A DNA stretch of 64,000 bases from Gammaproteobacteria bacterium RIFCSPHIGHO2_12_FULL_37_14 (GTDB lineage Bacteria; Pseudomonadota; Gammaproteobacteria; DSM-16500): NCBI GenBank assembly GCA_001801485.1, contig MGXV01000028.1, positions 1 to 64,000 on the forward strand, read 5' to 3'. Numbering within the stretch: the first letter of the stretch is position 1; the number at the start of each line of letters is the position of its first letter. The notes below the pieces were generated by a model. That model was given only the letters and a program-made list of their open reading frames with translations, was not told where the DNA came from and searched no databases. Positions 55,591 to 64,000 of the stretch are shown piece by piece. A program made the translations under genes and the position numbers.

Positions 55591-58335
55591 ATGATTGATA
55601 TAAAACTTTCTCAAAAATCTGCCAAGATATTACCATTCAAAAACATGAATATGACTACTGTTTTAACTCCTAACCGGCGCCTTGCGGCAACCTTACACAA
55701 AATATTGCAAAATAAACAAACAAGTTGCGAGTTAAGCGCATGGCAGACACCTGACATATTGCCAATTACTAATTGGTTTGAGCGACTTCATGAAGATTAT
55801 ATTAATCGTTTTGGTTTGGCCTATCCATTACTATTAACAACTTTTCAAGAAGAATTTATTTGGGAACAGATTATATTGGGTTCAACTGAAAGTACGCATT
55901 TATTACAATTATCTAAAATGACAGAAGTGGTTCAATCTGCATGGTTACTAGTAAAGCAATGGATGATTGACATTCAACATCCGCTATTTGAATCAATTGA
56001 TGATTGCGCATCTTTCCAGCGATGGGCAATATCTTTTCAAAAGACTTGCGCAGCAAATCAATGGTTGGATCATGCTTCATTACCAGATATCATGATAGAT
56101 AAAATTTTAGGGAAAAAAATTTCAATACCTAAGCAAATTATATTATTGGGATTTACTGAATTACCCCCGCAATGGAAAAAACTATTGATGGTGAGTGAGT
56201 CAGTAGGAACGGTGCTTCATCATAAGTTGTCAGTCAGGGATGTTTTAGATTTGATGCAATCGACACTCGATGATTCTGGGTTGCAAAATAACTATATTGC
56301 TGAGTATGCTTTCCATGATTCATTCCGTTATCGAGCGCGATTTCTTGATCCGGAAAACGAATTAACCACGATGGCTCGATGGGCAAAAGCTATTATTAAG
56401 CGTGAACAACAAGTAACAATTGGGTGTGTTATTCCTTCTTTGGAAAAAATTCGTGATCGCGTGACACAGGTTTTTTCAGAAGTATTTTCTGAAAATAATA
56501 TCTATGGAATTTCTGCGGAGCAACCTTTTAACATTTCAGCAGGAAAATGTTTGTCTCAGTATCCCGTCGTACATACAGCGCTCATGCTATTGAAATTGCA
56601 AAAAAAAACCATGTCGACTGAATTATTTAGTTATTTATTACGATCACCATTCTTAGGAGAAGCAGAAAATGAGTGGCTTAAGCGTGCTCATTTTGATAAT
56701 TTATTACGTAAGAAAAATATTAATATGGTTTATTTGAAATCAATATTAAACGAACAGCATCAAGTTTCATTGCTTAGAAGCTGTCCTCACTTAAGCAAGC
56801 GCATTAATCATTTTTTAGCATTTATTGAAGAAGAAAAGACAATCAATCATTATAGCCATTGGATGCATGTATTTAGCCAATTATTAGCGATTCTTGGATG
56901 GCCGGGAGAAAGAAGTTTAAATAGTGAAGAATATCAAATAATCGAAAATTGGTTTAAAGTCATTTCTCAATTAGCGACATTTGATTATATTGCAAAACCT
57001 GTTGATTTTAATCAAGCGTTTCATGCGTTGGAGCGCTTACTTGAGCAGACATTATTTCAACCAAAAACACCTGAAACTTTTATTCAAGTTTTGGGAACGT
57101 TAGAAGCGGCCGCATTACCATTCGATTATCTTTGGATTGCAGGTATGGATGATCTTTCTTGGCCACCACAATCTTCTCCCAACCCTTTTATACCCAGACG
57201 CATCCAGCGTGAATTAGCCATGCCTCACGCGACAGCAGAGCGTGAATTTTTTTATTGTCAGCAATTAATTAATCAGTTTCAGCACAGCGCTCGGCATCTC
57301 ATTTTTAGTTATGCTGAAATAAAAGACGACATGCCCTTACAAGTAAGTCCGTTAATTCAGCAATTAGTTGAAATTGAACCTGCTAAATTAGAACTCGCTG
57401 TTTATCAAACTTTTAGCGAAACGATCTATTATAGTAAAGCTCTTGAAAAAATATGTGATGAGGTCGCTCCTTCTTTACAAACTAATGATGTTATTCATGG
57501 TGGTGTCAATGTCATTAAACAGCAGGCTTTATGTCCATTCAAGGCATTTGCTGAAAACCGTTTATATGCGCAAGCACTAGAATCTCCTTTACTTGGCTTG
57601 AAAGCGAAAGATAGAGGCATCATCATTCATAAAATTTTGGAAAAAATTTGGGAGAAACTTCACGATCATCAGAATCTAATTCAAATAAATGAAATAGCCC
57701 TCAATGATTTAATTACAAACTGTGTTGCTGATTCGATGAATGTTATTGCAGATATCTATAAAGATAGGCAACAATATTTCAAATTAGAGAAGCAGCGTTT
57801 GCATCGCTTAATCTATTCATGGTTACAAATTGAAAAGCAGCGCAGTCCTTTTACCGTTTCTATGCAAGAAAAATCAGTTCAAGTATCTTTTGATAAACTC
57901 ATTATTACTATTCGTATTGACCGCATTGATGAGGTAGATGATGGAAAACTGATTATAGATTATAAAACAGGAAAAAATAATAGAATTACAAATTGGTTTA
58001 GTGATAGACCAGAAGATCCGCAATTGCCTTTATATTCTTTGGTGGATCCTGATAGTACGATTGGAGTAAGTTTTGCTCAGCTGGTGCCAGGTAATTCCGG
58101 TTTTAAAGGTATCAGTCAATACTCGCTCAATATCGATGGTATTCAATCCATCGATAAAATTAAAAATTGTCACTCTGCTGTTTGGCATGAGCAAATTTCA
58201 TATTGGAAACATATTTTAAATAAATTGAGTAATGACTTTTATGATGGTATCGCTTATGTGGATCCAAAAAGTCGCTCACAAACATGTATGTGGTGCCAAC
58301 TCAAATCATTTTGTCGAATATATGAAGTATTTTAA
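55591..58335 (+). CDS. AddB-like PD-(D/E)XK nuclease, probable DNA repair protein
   Basis: Partner subunit of the helicase-nuclease encoded next. The N-terminal ~450 residues form a degenerate, inactivated helicase-like region (TVLTPNRRLAATLHKIL). The C terminus has a RecB-type nuclease: GIIIHKILEKIWE (His), RIDRIDEVDDGKLIIDYKTGKNN (catalytic Asp, Asp-Lys pair), split here as RIDRIDEVDDG and LIIDYKTGK. Cysteines of an AddB-like iron-sulfur staple are at CPFKAF (~650) and CMWCQLKSFC (~900). AAGGAG lies upstream. Its stop overlaps the next ATG as TAATG, so both are made together; the pair would process double-strand breaks. Confidence 0.88.
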   Translation: MIDIKLSQKSAKILPFKNMNMTTVLTPNRRLAATLHKILQNKQTSCELSAWQTPDILPITNWFERLHEDYINRFGLAYPLLLTTFQEEFIWEQIILGSTESTHLLQLSKMTEVVQSAWLLVKQWMIDIQHPLFESIDDCASFQRWAISFQKTCAANQWLDHASLPDIMIDKILGKKISIPKQIILLGFTELPPQWKKLLMVSESVGTVLHHKLSVRDVLDLMQSTLDDSGLQNNYIAEYAFHDSFRYRARFLDPENELTTMARWAKAIIKREQQVTIGCVIPSLEKIRDRVTQVFSEVFSENNIYGISAEQPFNISAGKCLSQYPVVHTALMLLKLQKKTMSTELFSYLLRSPFLGEAENEWLKRAHFDNLLRKKNINMVYLKSILNEQHQVSLLRSCPHLSKRINHFLAFIEEEKTINHYSHWMHVFSQLLAILGWPGERSLNSEEYQIIENWFKVISQLATFDYIAKPVDFNQAFHALERLLEQTLFQPKTPETFIQVLGTLEAAALPFDYLWIAGMDDLSWPPQSSPNPFIPRRIQRELAMPHATAEREFFYCQQLINQFQHSARHLIFSYAEIKDDMPLQVSPLIQQLVEIEPAKLELAVYQTFSETIYYSKALEKICDEVAPSLQTNDVIHGGVNVIKQQALCPFKAFAENRLYAQALESPLLGLKAKDRGIIIHKILEKIWEKLHDHQNLIQINEIALNDLITNCVADSMNVIADIYKDRQQYFKLEKQRLHRLIYSWLQIEKQRSPFTVSMQEKSVQVSFDKLIITIRIDRIDEVDDGKLIIDYKTGKNNRITNWFSDRPEDPQLPLYSLVDPDSTIGVSFAQLVPGNSGFKGISQYSLNIDGIQSIDKIKNCHSAVWHEQISYWKHILNKLSNDFYDGIAYVDPKSRSQTCMWCQLKSFCRIYEVF

Positions 58336-61300
58336 TGATGACTTTAGTTAATATAGAAAAAGATAAGCAACAGCGATATTTAGCTTTAGATACTTCACAA
58401 TCATTTATTGTGCAAGCACCAGCAGGCTCAGGAAAAACTGAATTAATTATACAGCGATTTCTCAGTTTGCTAACTCAAGTAGACTCGCCAGAAGAAATTT
58501 TAGCAATTACTTTTACAAAAAAAGCAACTAGCGAAATGCGTTCACGAATCATTTTGTCTTTGCAGCATGCACAAACCTCCCCTCTACCAGAATCTGCTCA
58601 TGCACAATTAACCTGGTCATTAGCAAATAAAGTATTACAGCGTGATCAACAATTTAAATGGAATTTACTCAGTAATCCTAATCAACTTCGGATTCAAACA
58701 ATTGATTCATTATGTGCCTATCTTGCTAAGCAATTACCATTGTTATCTCATTTTGGCTCTTCACCGAGAATTACTGAGCAACCGACAGTTCTTTATCGCG
58801 AAGCTGTACAAGAAATTTTAATGCATCTAGAAACGGATTTATCATGGTCACCTGCTTTAGAAAAGTTATTATTACATTTGGATAATGATCTAAATAAACT
58901 TAGTGAATTATTAATAGACTTGCTTGCAAAGCGCGATCAATGGATGCCTTATATTCATTTAACACGCCATGAAGATGAGATGAAAAAACAACTCGAATAT
59001 CATTTTTCGTTGGTGGTAAGCGAGAAATTACGCAATCTCCATTCACTTTTTCCTAAAGATATGGTGAAGGAGTTACTTAATGTTGCACATTGTGCTTCGG
59101 ATCAATTAATTTTAGCTAATCAACAAATGGAGATTATTTATTGCCGACATCTAACGGAACTTCCTGGAATGAATGGCAAGGATGTAAATGCTTGGATGGG
59201 TTTAGCAAAGCTCCTGTTAACGAAGGGAATGAATTGGCGGAAACGGGTAGATAAAGATATTGGTTTTCCATCCCTCTCTAGCATAAAAAATCCTCAATTA
59301 AAGAAAGTGCATGTAGAGTTTAGAGAGCGTTACAAATGGCTGATCGATCAGCTATCAATGAATGAACCCTTGCGGCTTGCGCTAATTCAGATATTTTCAT
59401 TACCTAAAGCTTTTTATGAAGAAGATCAGTGGGAAATTTTAAAGGCTTTATTATATGTTTTAAAAATTGCTGTCGCACAACTTCACTTGGTTTTTAAACA
59501 ATATGGCCAAATTGATTTTATTGAAAATGCCCAAGCTGCATTAACTGCATTAGGCGATGAGGAGAATATCACGGATCTTACATTAGCGCTTGATTATCAG
59601 ATTCGGCATATTCTTATTGATGAATTTCAAGATACTGCTTTAACTCAATATCGTTTACTAGAAAAATTAACTGCCGGTTGGGAAACGAATGATGGTAGGA
59701 CACTTTTTATTGTGGGTGATCCTATGCAATCAATTTATCGGTTTCGAGAGGCAGAGGTTGGCTTGTTTTTGCGAATATGGCAATATGGCATCGGCCAAAT
59801 TAAATTATCACCCTTGCGCTTAAATATAAATTTTCGTTCTTCAGAGAAGATTGTGCAATGGAATAATCAACTCTTTCAATCTATTTTTCCTGCTCATAAT
59901 GATGTGGCAATGGGCGCTGTTACTTATCATTCAAGTATTTCAAATCATTTAATGGACGAATTTCAACCCGAAGTTCATGGATTCGTGACACAAGAGGCTA
60001 ATATTCAAGAACAACACATTGTACTATTAATGAATGATCTTCAAAAAGCTTCATCGACGGATAGTATTGCTATTTTAGTTCGGTCACGCGGTGATTTAAT
60101 TACGTTACTACCTGCATTGAAACAAGCGAATATTGCTTATGAAGCTGTGGATATTGAATCATTAGCATCTCGGCAAATTATACAAGATTTGCTTGCGTTG
60201 ACGTGCGCTTTACTGCATCCGATGGATCGAATTTCCTGGTTAGCAATTTTGCGCGCACCCTGGTGTGGCTTAAAATTGGCTGATTTATTAACCATTGTGG
60301 GTAATAATGTTTTTACCCCGATATGGGAACGTCTTCAGAGTGATGATATGATCAATCAGCTATCGGATGATGGCAAACAACGAATTAATCGAATACTTCC
60401 AATTTTAAAAACAAAAATTGCTGATCGTGAACGCCAACCCTTACGTTATTGGATTGAAAATACCTGGATGATGCTAGGTGGTCCGGCTTGCTTACATGAT
60501 TACTCATCAATGAGTGACGTGAATACTTTTTTTGAGTTATTAGAATTAATCAACCAGCAAGATTTAACAATTGGCGTGGATCACCTGCAAGCTAAAGTTG
60601 AAAAATTATATGCTGCGAGTACATTAAAATTAAAGCAAGATAATCCTATCCGAATCATGACGATTCATACGGCAAAAGGGTTAGAATTTGATACCGTGAT
60701 ATTACCTCATTTAGAATCTACTACGCCAGCAGACGATAGATCGCTATTGCTTTATATGGATTATGCTCTAGCCGACGATCAAGTAGCTTTATTACTTGCG
60801 CCAATTCATTCAACTGGTCATATCAATGATGCTATGTATGAGTTTATTTTCCAACAAAAGAAAATTAAAGCTGAATTTGAATCGGATCGTCTTTTTTATG
60901 TCGCAGCTACGCGTGCGAAGAAAAGATTACATTTATTTTTTGATGTCACACAGAATGCTGATGGTAATTATAAAATTCCTGCAGGTAGCTTTTTAGAGAA
61001 AATATGGCCGCAAATTTCAGCTTCTTGTCAGGCTAGTCTTGGAGAAGATATTTCGTCTCTTAGTAGCCAGGAAATAGTGACTGGTTCTTCTATCACTTTT
61101 ACTCAAGATACCAGTACACAGCGCGACGAAGTGCAAAGCGCACGTTCAAATCGTTATGTAGTACGTTTAGATTCGGAATGGAAAAATCCTGTTAAATTTA
61201 ATGATTCATTTACTACAGCATATCATCAAAATCAAATTGGCTTTGCATTTAGAGAATCAAAGCCAAGGATAATCGGTACTATTATTCATAAAAATTTACA

Positions 61301-61766
61301 ATTGATTTCAATGCATGGGAAAAAATGGTGGGAAACTATCACGGATCAATATATCAAACATCAGTTACTAAGATTAGAAATACTTTCAAATGAAATAGAA
61401 TCAGCTATTAATATTGTTCGTCAGGCAATGGAAAATACGTTGAAAGATGCTCGTGGCCAATGGATACTTCATTCTCATCAGGCGGCGCAATCTGAATTTG
61501 CAATTTCTGCTGTGATTGACGGTGAGGTACAACGTTTAATGATTGATAGAACATTCATTGATGAAACTGGTACTCGGTGGATTATTGATTATAAGACGAA
61601 TACGTTATCAAATGAGCAGTTAAATGATTTTTTACAACAACAACGAGAAAAATACTTAGAAAAAATGACTGTTTATTCTCAAGCAATGCGGACTATTGAT
61701 ACGCGCCCTATTCGTTTGGGCTTGTATTTTCCTGTTTTATCAGCTTGGCATGAATGGAGTGTTTAA
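58335..61766 (+). CDS. UvrD/RecB-type helicase-nuclease (AddA-like)
   Basis: Superfamily 1A helicase fused to a PD-(D/E)XK nuclease, 1143 aa. Motifs: I VQAPAGSGKTELIIQRFL (~27-44), Ia ITFTKKATSEMRSR, II ILIDEFQDTALTQY (~430), III GDPMQSIYRFREAEVGLF, V RIMTIHTAKGLEFDTVILPH (~773), VI RLFYVAATRAKKRLHLFF (~852). The nuclease lies at the C terminus: GTIIHKNLQ, then DRTFIDETGTRWIIDYKTNT. It starts within the stop codon of the AddB-like gene. With it, it should do the RecBCD/AddAB job of resecting double-strand breaks; no recBCD genes are in the window. Confidence 0.9.
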   Translation: MMTLVNIEKDKQQRYLALDTSQSFIVQAPAGSGKTELIIQRFLSLLTQVDSPEEILAITFTKKATSEMRSRIILSLQHAQTSPLPESAHAQLTWSLANKVLQRDQQFKWNLLSNPNQLRIQTIDSLCAYLAKQLPLLSHFGSSPRITEQPTVLYREAVQEILMHLETDLSWSPALEKLLLHLDNDLNKLSELLIDLLAKRDQWMPYIHLTRHEDEMKKQLEYHFSLVVSEKLRNLHSLFPKDMVKELLNVAHCASDQLILANQQMEIIYCRHLTELPGMNGKDVNAWMGLAKLLLTKGMNWRKRVDKDIGFPSLSSIKNPQLKKVHVEFRERYKWLIDQLSMNEPLRLALIQIFSLPKAFYEEDQWEILKALLYVLKIAVAQLHLVFKQYGQIDFIENAQAALTALGDEENITDLTLALDYQIRHILIDEFQDTALTQYRLLEKLTAGWETNDGRTLFIVGDPMQSIYRFREAEVGLFLRIWQYGIGQIKLSPLRLNINFRSSEKIVQWNNQLFQSIFPAHNDVAMGAVTYHSSISNHLMDEFQPEVHGFVTQEANIQEQHIVLLMNDLQKASSTDSIAILVRSRGDLITLLPALKQANIAYEAVDIESLASRQIIQDLLALTCALLHPMDRISWLAILRAPWCGLKLADLLTIVGNNVFTPIWERLQSDDMINQLSDDGKQRINRILPILKTKIADRERQPLRYWIENTWMMLGGPACLHDYSSMSDVNTFFELLELINQQDLTIGVDHLQAKVEKLYAASTLKLKQDNPIRIMTIHTAKGLEFDTVILPHLESTTPADDRSLLLYMDYALADDQVALLLAPIHSTGHINDAMYEFIFQQKKIKAEFESDRLFYVAATRAKKRLHLFFDVTQNADGNYKIPAGSFLEKIWPQISASCQASLGEDISSLSSQEIVTGSSITFTQDTSTQRDEVQSARSNRYVVRLDSEWKNPVKFNDSFTTAYHQNQIGFAFRESKPRIIGTIIHKNLQLISMHGKKWWETITDQYIKHQLLRLEILSNEIESAINIVRQAMENTLKDARGQWILHSHQAAQSEFAISAVIDGEVQRLMIDRTFIDETGTRWIIDYKTNTLSNEQLNDFLQQQREKYLEKMTVYSQAMRTIDTRPIRLGLYFPVLSAWHEWSV

Positions 61767-61772
61767 GCGCGC

Positions 61773-62600
61773 TCAATCATCTACAAATAAATCAGGAATA
61801 AGTGGTGTCCATGAATGCATAGCATATTGTTTAAAATCTTTTACTCCTCGAGTTTTTAGTAAATGCTCGTCAATAAAAAAATTACCGGTAACTTCTCGGC
61901 TATTGCTAGTTAAAATTTCATAAGCCGCATCGGCCATGATGCTGGGTTTACGACTAGCATGATAAAGTAATTTAGAAAAATTAACAGAAATTGCTGCTGT
62001 AGCAATTAAAGTTTTAGGCCACAAAGAATTAACCGCAATACCCTCATGCTTAAATTCTTCAGCCATTCCAAGGGTACACATGCTCATACCATATTTTGAC
62101 ATTGTATAGGCAACATGTTTTTTAAACCATTTAGCATTCATACTGAGTGGTGGTGCTAGATTAAGAATATGAGGATTGTTAGCTTTTTTAAGGTAGGGGT
62201 AGCATAATTTGGAGCACATAAATGTCGCGCGAACATTAACAGAAAATATAAGATCAAAACGTTTCATCGTTATTTCACTGGTGGAGCCCATATTAATAGC
62301 ACTTGCATTATTAATAAGAATATCGATACCGCCAAATGTTGCAATTGTTTTTGCAATGGCTTCTGTTACTTGACTTTCATCACGTACATCCACTGCTAAT
62401 GGAAGTGCTTGACCACCTGCTTTTTCAATTTCTTCCGCAGCAGAATAAATCGTGCCTTCTAATGTGGGATGCGGTTCTGCCGTTTTAGCAATAATAGCAA
62501 TCTTCGCACCATCTTTTGCGCAGCGGACAGCAATTTCCTTACCAATACCGCGACTCGCTCCGGTAATAAATATAATTTTATTTTTTAGGGTCTTTGTCAT
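61773..62600 (-). CDS. SDR-family oxidoreductase, HSDL2-like
   Basis: NAD(P)-dependent short-chain dehydrogenase. The Rossmann motif IFITGASRGIGKEIAVRCAK lies at ~9-28, DVRDESQV at ~71, and LINNASAINMGS at ~95. The active site is shifted to the HSDL2 pattern, HILNLAPPLSMNAKWFKKHV followed by AYTMSKYGMSMCTLGMAEEF (Tyr and Lys of YxxxK), with WPKTLIATAA after it. The SCP2 domain of animal HSDL2 is absent. Its substrate is unknown; fatty acid or steroid-like alcohols are suggested by relatives. AAGGAA precedes the ATG at 62600. It converges on the AddA-like gene with 6 bp between stops. Confidence 0.88.
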   Translation of the reverse strand: MTKTLKNKIIFITGASRGIGKEIAVRCAKDGAKIAIIAKTAEPHPTLEGTIYSAAEEIEKAGGQALPLAVDVRDESQVTEAIAKTIATFGGIDILINNASAINMGSTSEITMKRFDLIFSVNVRATFMCSKLCYPYLKKANNPHILNLAPPLSMNAKWFKKHVAYTMSKYGMSMCTLGMAEEFKHEGIAVNSLWPKTLIATAAISVNFSKLLYHASRKPSIMADAAYEILTSNSREVTGNFFIDEHLLKTRGVKDFKQYAMHSWTPLIPDLFVDD

Positions 62601-62631
62601 CACGATTTCCTTGGTATTTAGTAGTTAGCTC

Positions 62632-63171
62632 TTACAATAATTCCCTATAAACTTGTCGACCTATCTTAACCTGATGTGGAATTTCTGTACATGCTTGTGT
62701 ACTTGTTTTTGGTCTAACAATAGTGCTTTGCAGTATTATTTTAAATGATTTAGGTGCGCTCGATTGAAATAATAAAGTAATTCGATAGTAATCTGCTGTA
62801 ATAGTATGATTTTTATCAATTATTCTAATTAAGGCACAAGGATCATTTCCCAATTTTTCAATCACATAATGATAAAGAGTAGTATGGTTACTAGCGCAAG
62901 CAAATTTTCCCCACCATTCAGTGGAACGATTAATTAAAAATTGTGGAGATAGTGCCGACTGTACGCAGCTAGGAATTGTAAAAATTAAATTATTTTCAAT
63001 TTTATGCAAAAATGCATTACTCATTAATAAATTATTGGTTTTTTGCCAACGATCACGAGCAAGTTTTAAATTTAATTTAATTGACATTAGTTCAGCTAAT
63101 ACAATGAGCGAAAAAATTTGCATAAAAATAAGCATTATTAATAATATGAAACCATGATTTTTATCATTCAT
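62632..63171 (-). CDS. pilX: PilX-like minor type IV pilin
   Basis: Minor pilin-type protein. The N terminus MNDKNHGFILLIMLIFMQIFSLIVLAEL has the short charged leader, a Gly-Phe prepilin cleavage point and a long hydrophobic helix. The usual Glu at mature position 5 is missing, as in some PilX/GspK-like minor pilins. The periplasmic part contains four or so Cys residues (SCVQ, FACASN, DPCALI, QACTEI) that may form disulphides. It overlaps the end of pilW by 8 bp, fitting the pilV-pilW-pilX-pilY1 operon order. Function: initiation of pilus assembly with PilV, PilW and FimU-type proteins. Confidence 0.75.
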   Translation of the reverse strand: MNDKNHGFILLIMLIFMQIFSLIVLAELMSIKLNLKLARDRWQKTNNLLMSNAFLHKIENNLIFTIPSCVQSALSPQFLINRSTEWWGKFACASNHTTLYHYVIEKLGNDPCALIRIIDKNHTITADYYRITLLFQSSAPKSFKIILQSTIVRPKTSTQACTEIPHQVKIGRQVYRELL

Positions 63172-64000
63172 TATGGAGGATCACAGTAGTATACCAATGT
63201 TTAATCAGTGGTGGTGATAACAAAGTAAGATCGATATTGACGCCAGCGACCATCGACCAATCAATGATATCACGTGCATGAAAATCGATAGAATAATTAT
63301 TTTCTATTAATGAATATGTCACTTGCATGTGATGAATTCCCTCAACCAGCTCACTTTTTTGATGAAAAATATTTTCGGTGTATAGCGCATATATGCTGCT
63401 ACCATCTGGATTACGACGATTAGTTTTATCAATATAATATTTATTGATAATTAATCGTCCTATTTCAGCATAGGGTTGGTATAGATAATGAAGTGGTTGT
63501 TGTGAAATTAATTTTTGTTGTGTTGCGCTGCTACTAATAGAGGCTAATTGAAAAATCTCAGCTTGATTACAGTTAGAAATAATTAAAATGTCACCCGGTG
63601 TAAATGGAGTTTCATTACTGGTATATAGAGTAGAATGATCCTGCATGGGTGATTTCAATAATACTGTTGAGTAATCCATAAAACGTATCGTCAATGCGTT
63701 ATCATTTCCGGTTATCTTGTTACTCATGCTGACCGAATAATCACGATATGAAACGATTGGAAAATTTTCTGATAGATGACCGCAACCAATGTTTCCAGCA
63801 TGATGGAGTGCTGAATTTAATTGACTGATAGAATTGTTCGCATTATCTTGAATATCATTTAATGCCTGTTGTAAAAGATCATTTTTTTGATTAGTAATAT
63901 AGATCGAAAAAATTAATTCAGTTAGCAATAATCCCAAAATCATTGCGATGATTAATTCAATGAATGTAAATCCCAAAAATTTTCGAGCATGATATAAGAA
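63164..64000 (-). CDS. pilW: PilW-like minor type IV pilin, cut by the window edge
   Basis: The visible frame has the prepilin motif: codons before the first in-window start read YHARKFLG, then FTFIELIIAMILGLLLTELI. Cleavage would be between Gly and Phe, with Glu at mature position 5. The natural start codon therefore lies beyond 64000, and the TTG at 63976 is not the true start. The periplasmic region (~245 residues) contains GCGHLSENFPIV and GDILIISNCNQ with paired Cys, as in PilW. It is followed directly by pilX. The remaining minor pilin genes should lie outside the window. Confidence 0.85.
   Translation of the reverse strand, partial: FLYHARKFLGFTFIELIIAMILGLLLTELIFSIYITNQKNDLLQQALNDIQDNANNSISQLNSALHHAGNIGCGHLSENFPIVSYRDYSVSMSNKITGNDNALTIRFMDYSTVLLKSPMQDHSTLYTSNETPFTPGDILIISNCNQAEIFQLASISSSATQQKLISQQPLHYLYQPYAEIGRLIINKYYIDKTNRRNPDGSSIYALYTENIFHQKSELVEGIHHMQVTYSLIENNYSIDFHARDIIDWSMVAGVNIDLTLLSPPLIKHWYTTVILHNE

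Noticed and set aside
1..64000. CRISPR array, prophage or rRNA operon
   Set aside because: No regularly spaced direct repeats, phage structural genes or rRNA-like sequence were seen.

Overview
The window is AT-rich DNA from a gammaproteobacterium. The block thrS-infC-rpmI-rplT-pheS-pheT-ihfA-merR-tRNA-Pro, the linked cmk-rpsA and gyrA, and the mfd, uvrB and prpBCD genes are typical of that class. Between the housekeeping genes lie many large, mostly cytosolic-looking proteins with eukaryote-like or host-directed folds: an F-box protein, a PLP-fold/IQ-motif protein, an endonuclease/exonuclease/phosphatase-fold protein, a Deg-like protease fused to a nuclease-like region, an NlpC/P60-like protein and a Fic enzyme. 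Two of these genes are preceded by good matches to the PmrA box that controls Dot/Icm effectors in Legionella and Coxiella. I infer a host-associated member of the Legionellales with a Dot/Icm-type secretion system. No secretion gene lies in the window, so this remains an inference.

Layout. 1-6.5 kb: alpha/beta hydrolase, F-box protein, MITE copy 1, a truncated phosphatase, a brnTA toxin-antitoxin pair, an IS transposase and a carotenoid oxygenase. The oxygenase is divergent from a TetR regulator, with a 23-bp palindrome between them. 7-21.6 kb: accessory region of putative effectors, an unrecognised operon ending in a divergent APH-type kinase, a polysaccharide deacetylase broken by an internal deletion, and a CDP-alcohol phosphatidyltransferase. 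21.9-31 kb: rpsA, cmk, MITE copy 2, gyrA, an acetolactate synthase-like enzyme and a FadD-like ligase. 31-38.5 kb: tRNA-Pro, the pheT/infC/thrS translation cluster and tRNA-Val. 38.7-46.3 kb: a membrane protein, uvrB, an aspartate aminotransferase, tRNA-Asn and the methylcitrate cycle prpBCD. 46.3-52 kb: an NlpC/P60-like protein, MITE copy 3, a Fic protein with its own operator array, cvpA, a glycerophosphodiesterase and a coiled-coil membrane protein. 52-64 kb: mfd, an AddB/AddA-like nuclease-helicase pair, an HSDL2-like SDR and the minor pilins PilX and PilW (PilW runs off the edge).

Main observations. (1) PmrA-like promoters precede the Deg-like fusion protein and the EEP-fold protein; a weaker candidate precedes the PLP-fold protein. 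(2) A roughly 156-bp non-autonomous element occurs three times in one orientation, flanked by duplications of about 11 bp. Each copy carries a consensus DnaA box and sits just upstream of a minus-strand gene's ribosome-binding site. (3) PheT is only 681 residues because the N-terminal tRNA-binding OB domain is cleanly missing. (4) gyrA lies next to cmk with a MITE at the junction, where serC/aroA-type genes usually sit. (5) brnT, fic and the TetR locus have promoters placed so that the mRNA would be leaderless or nearly so.
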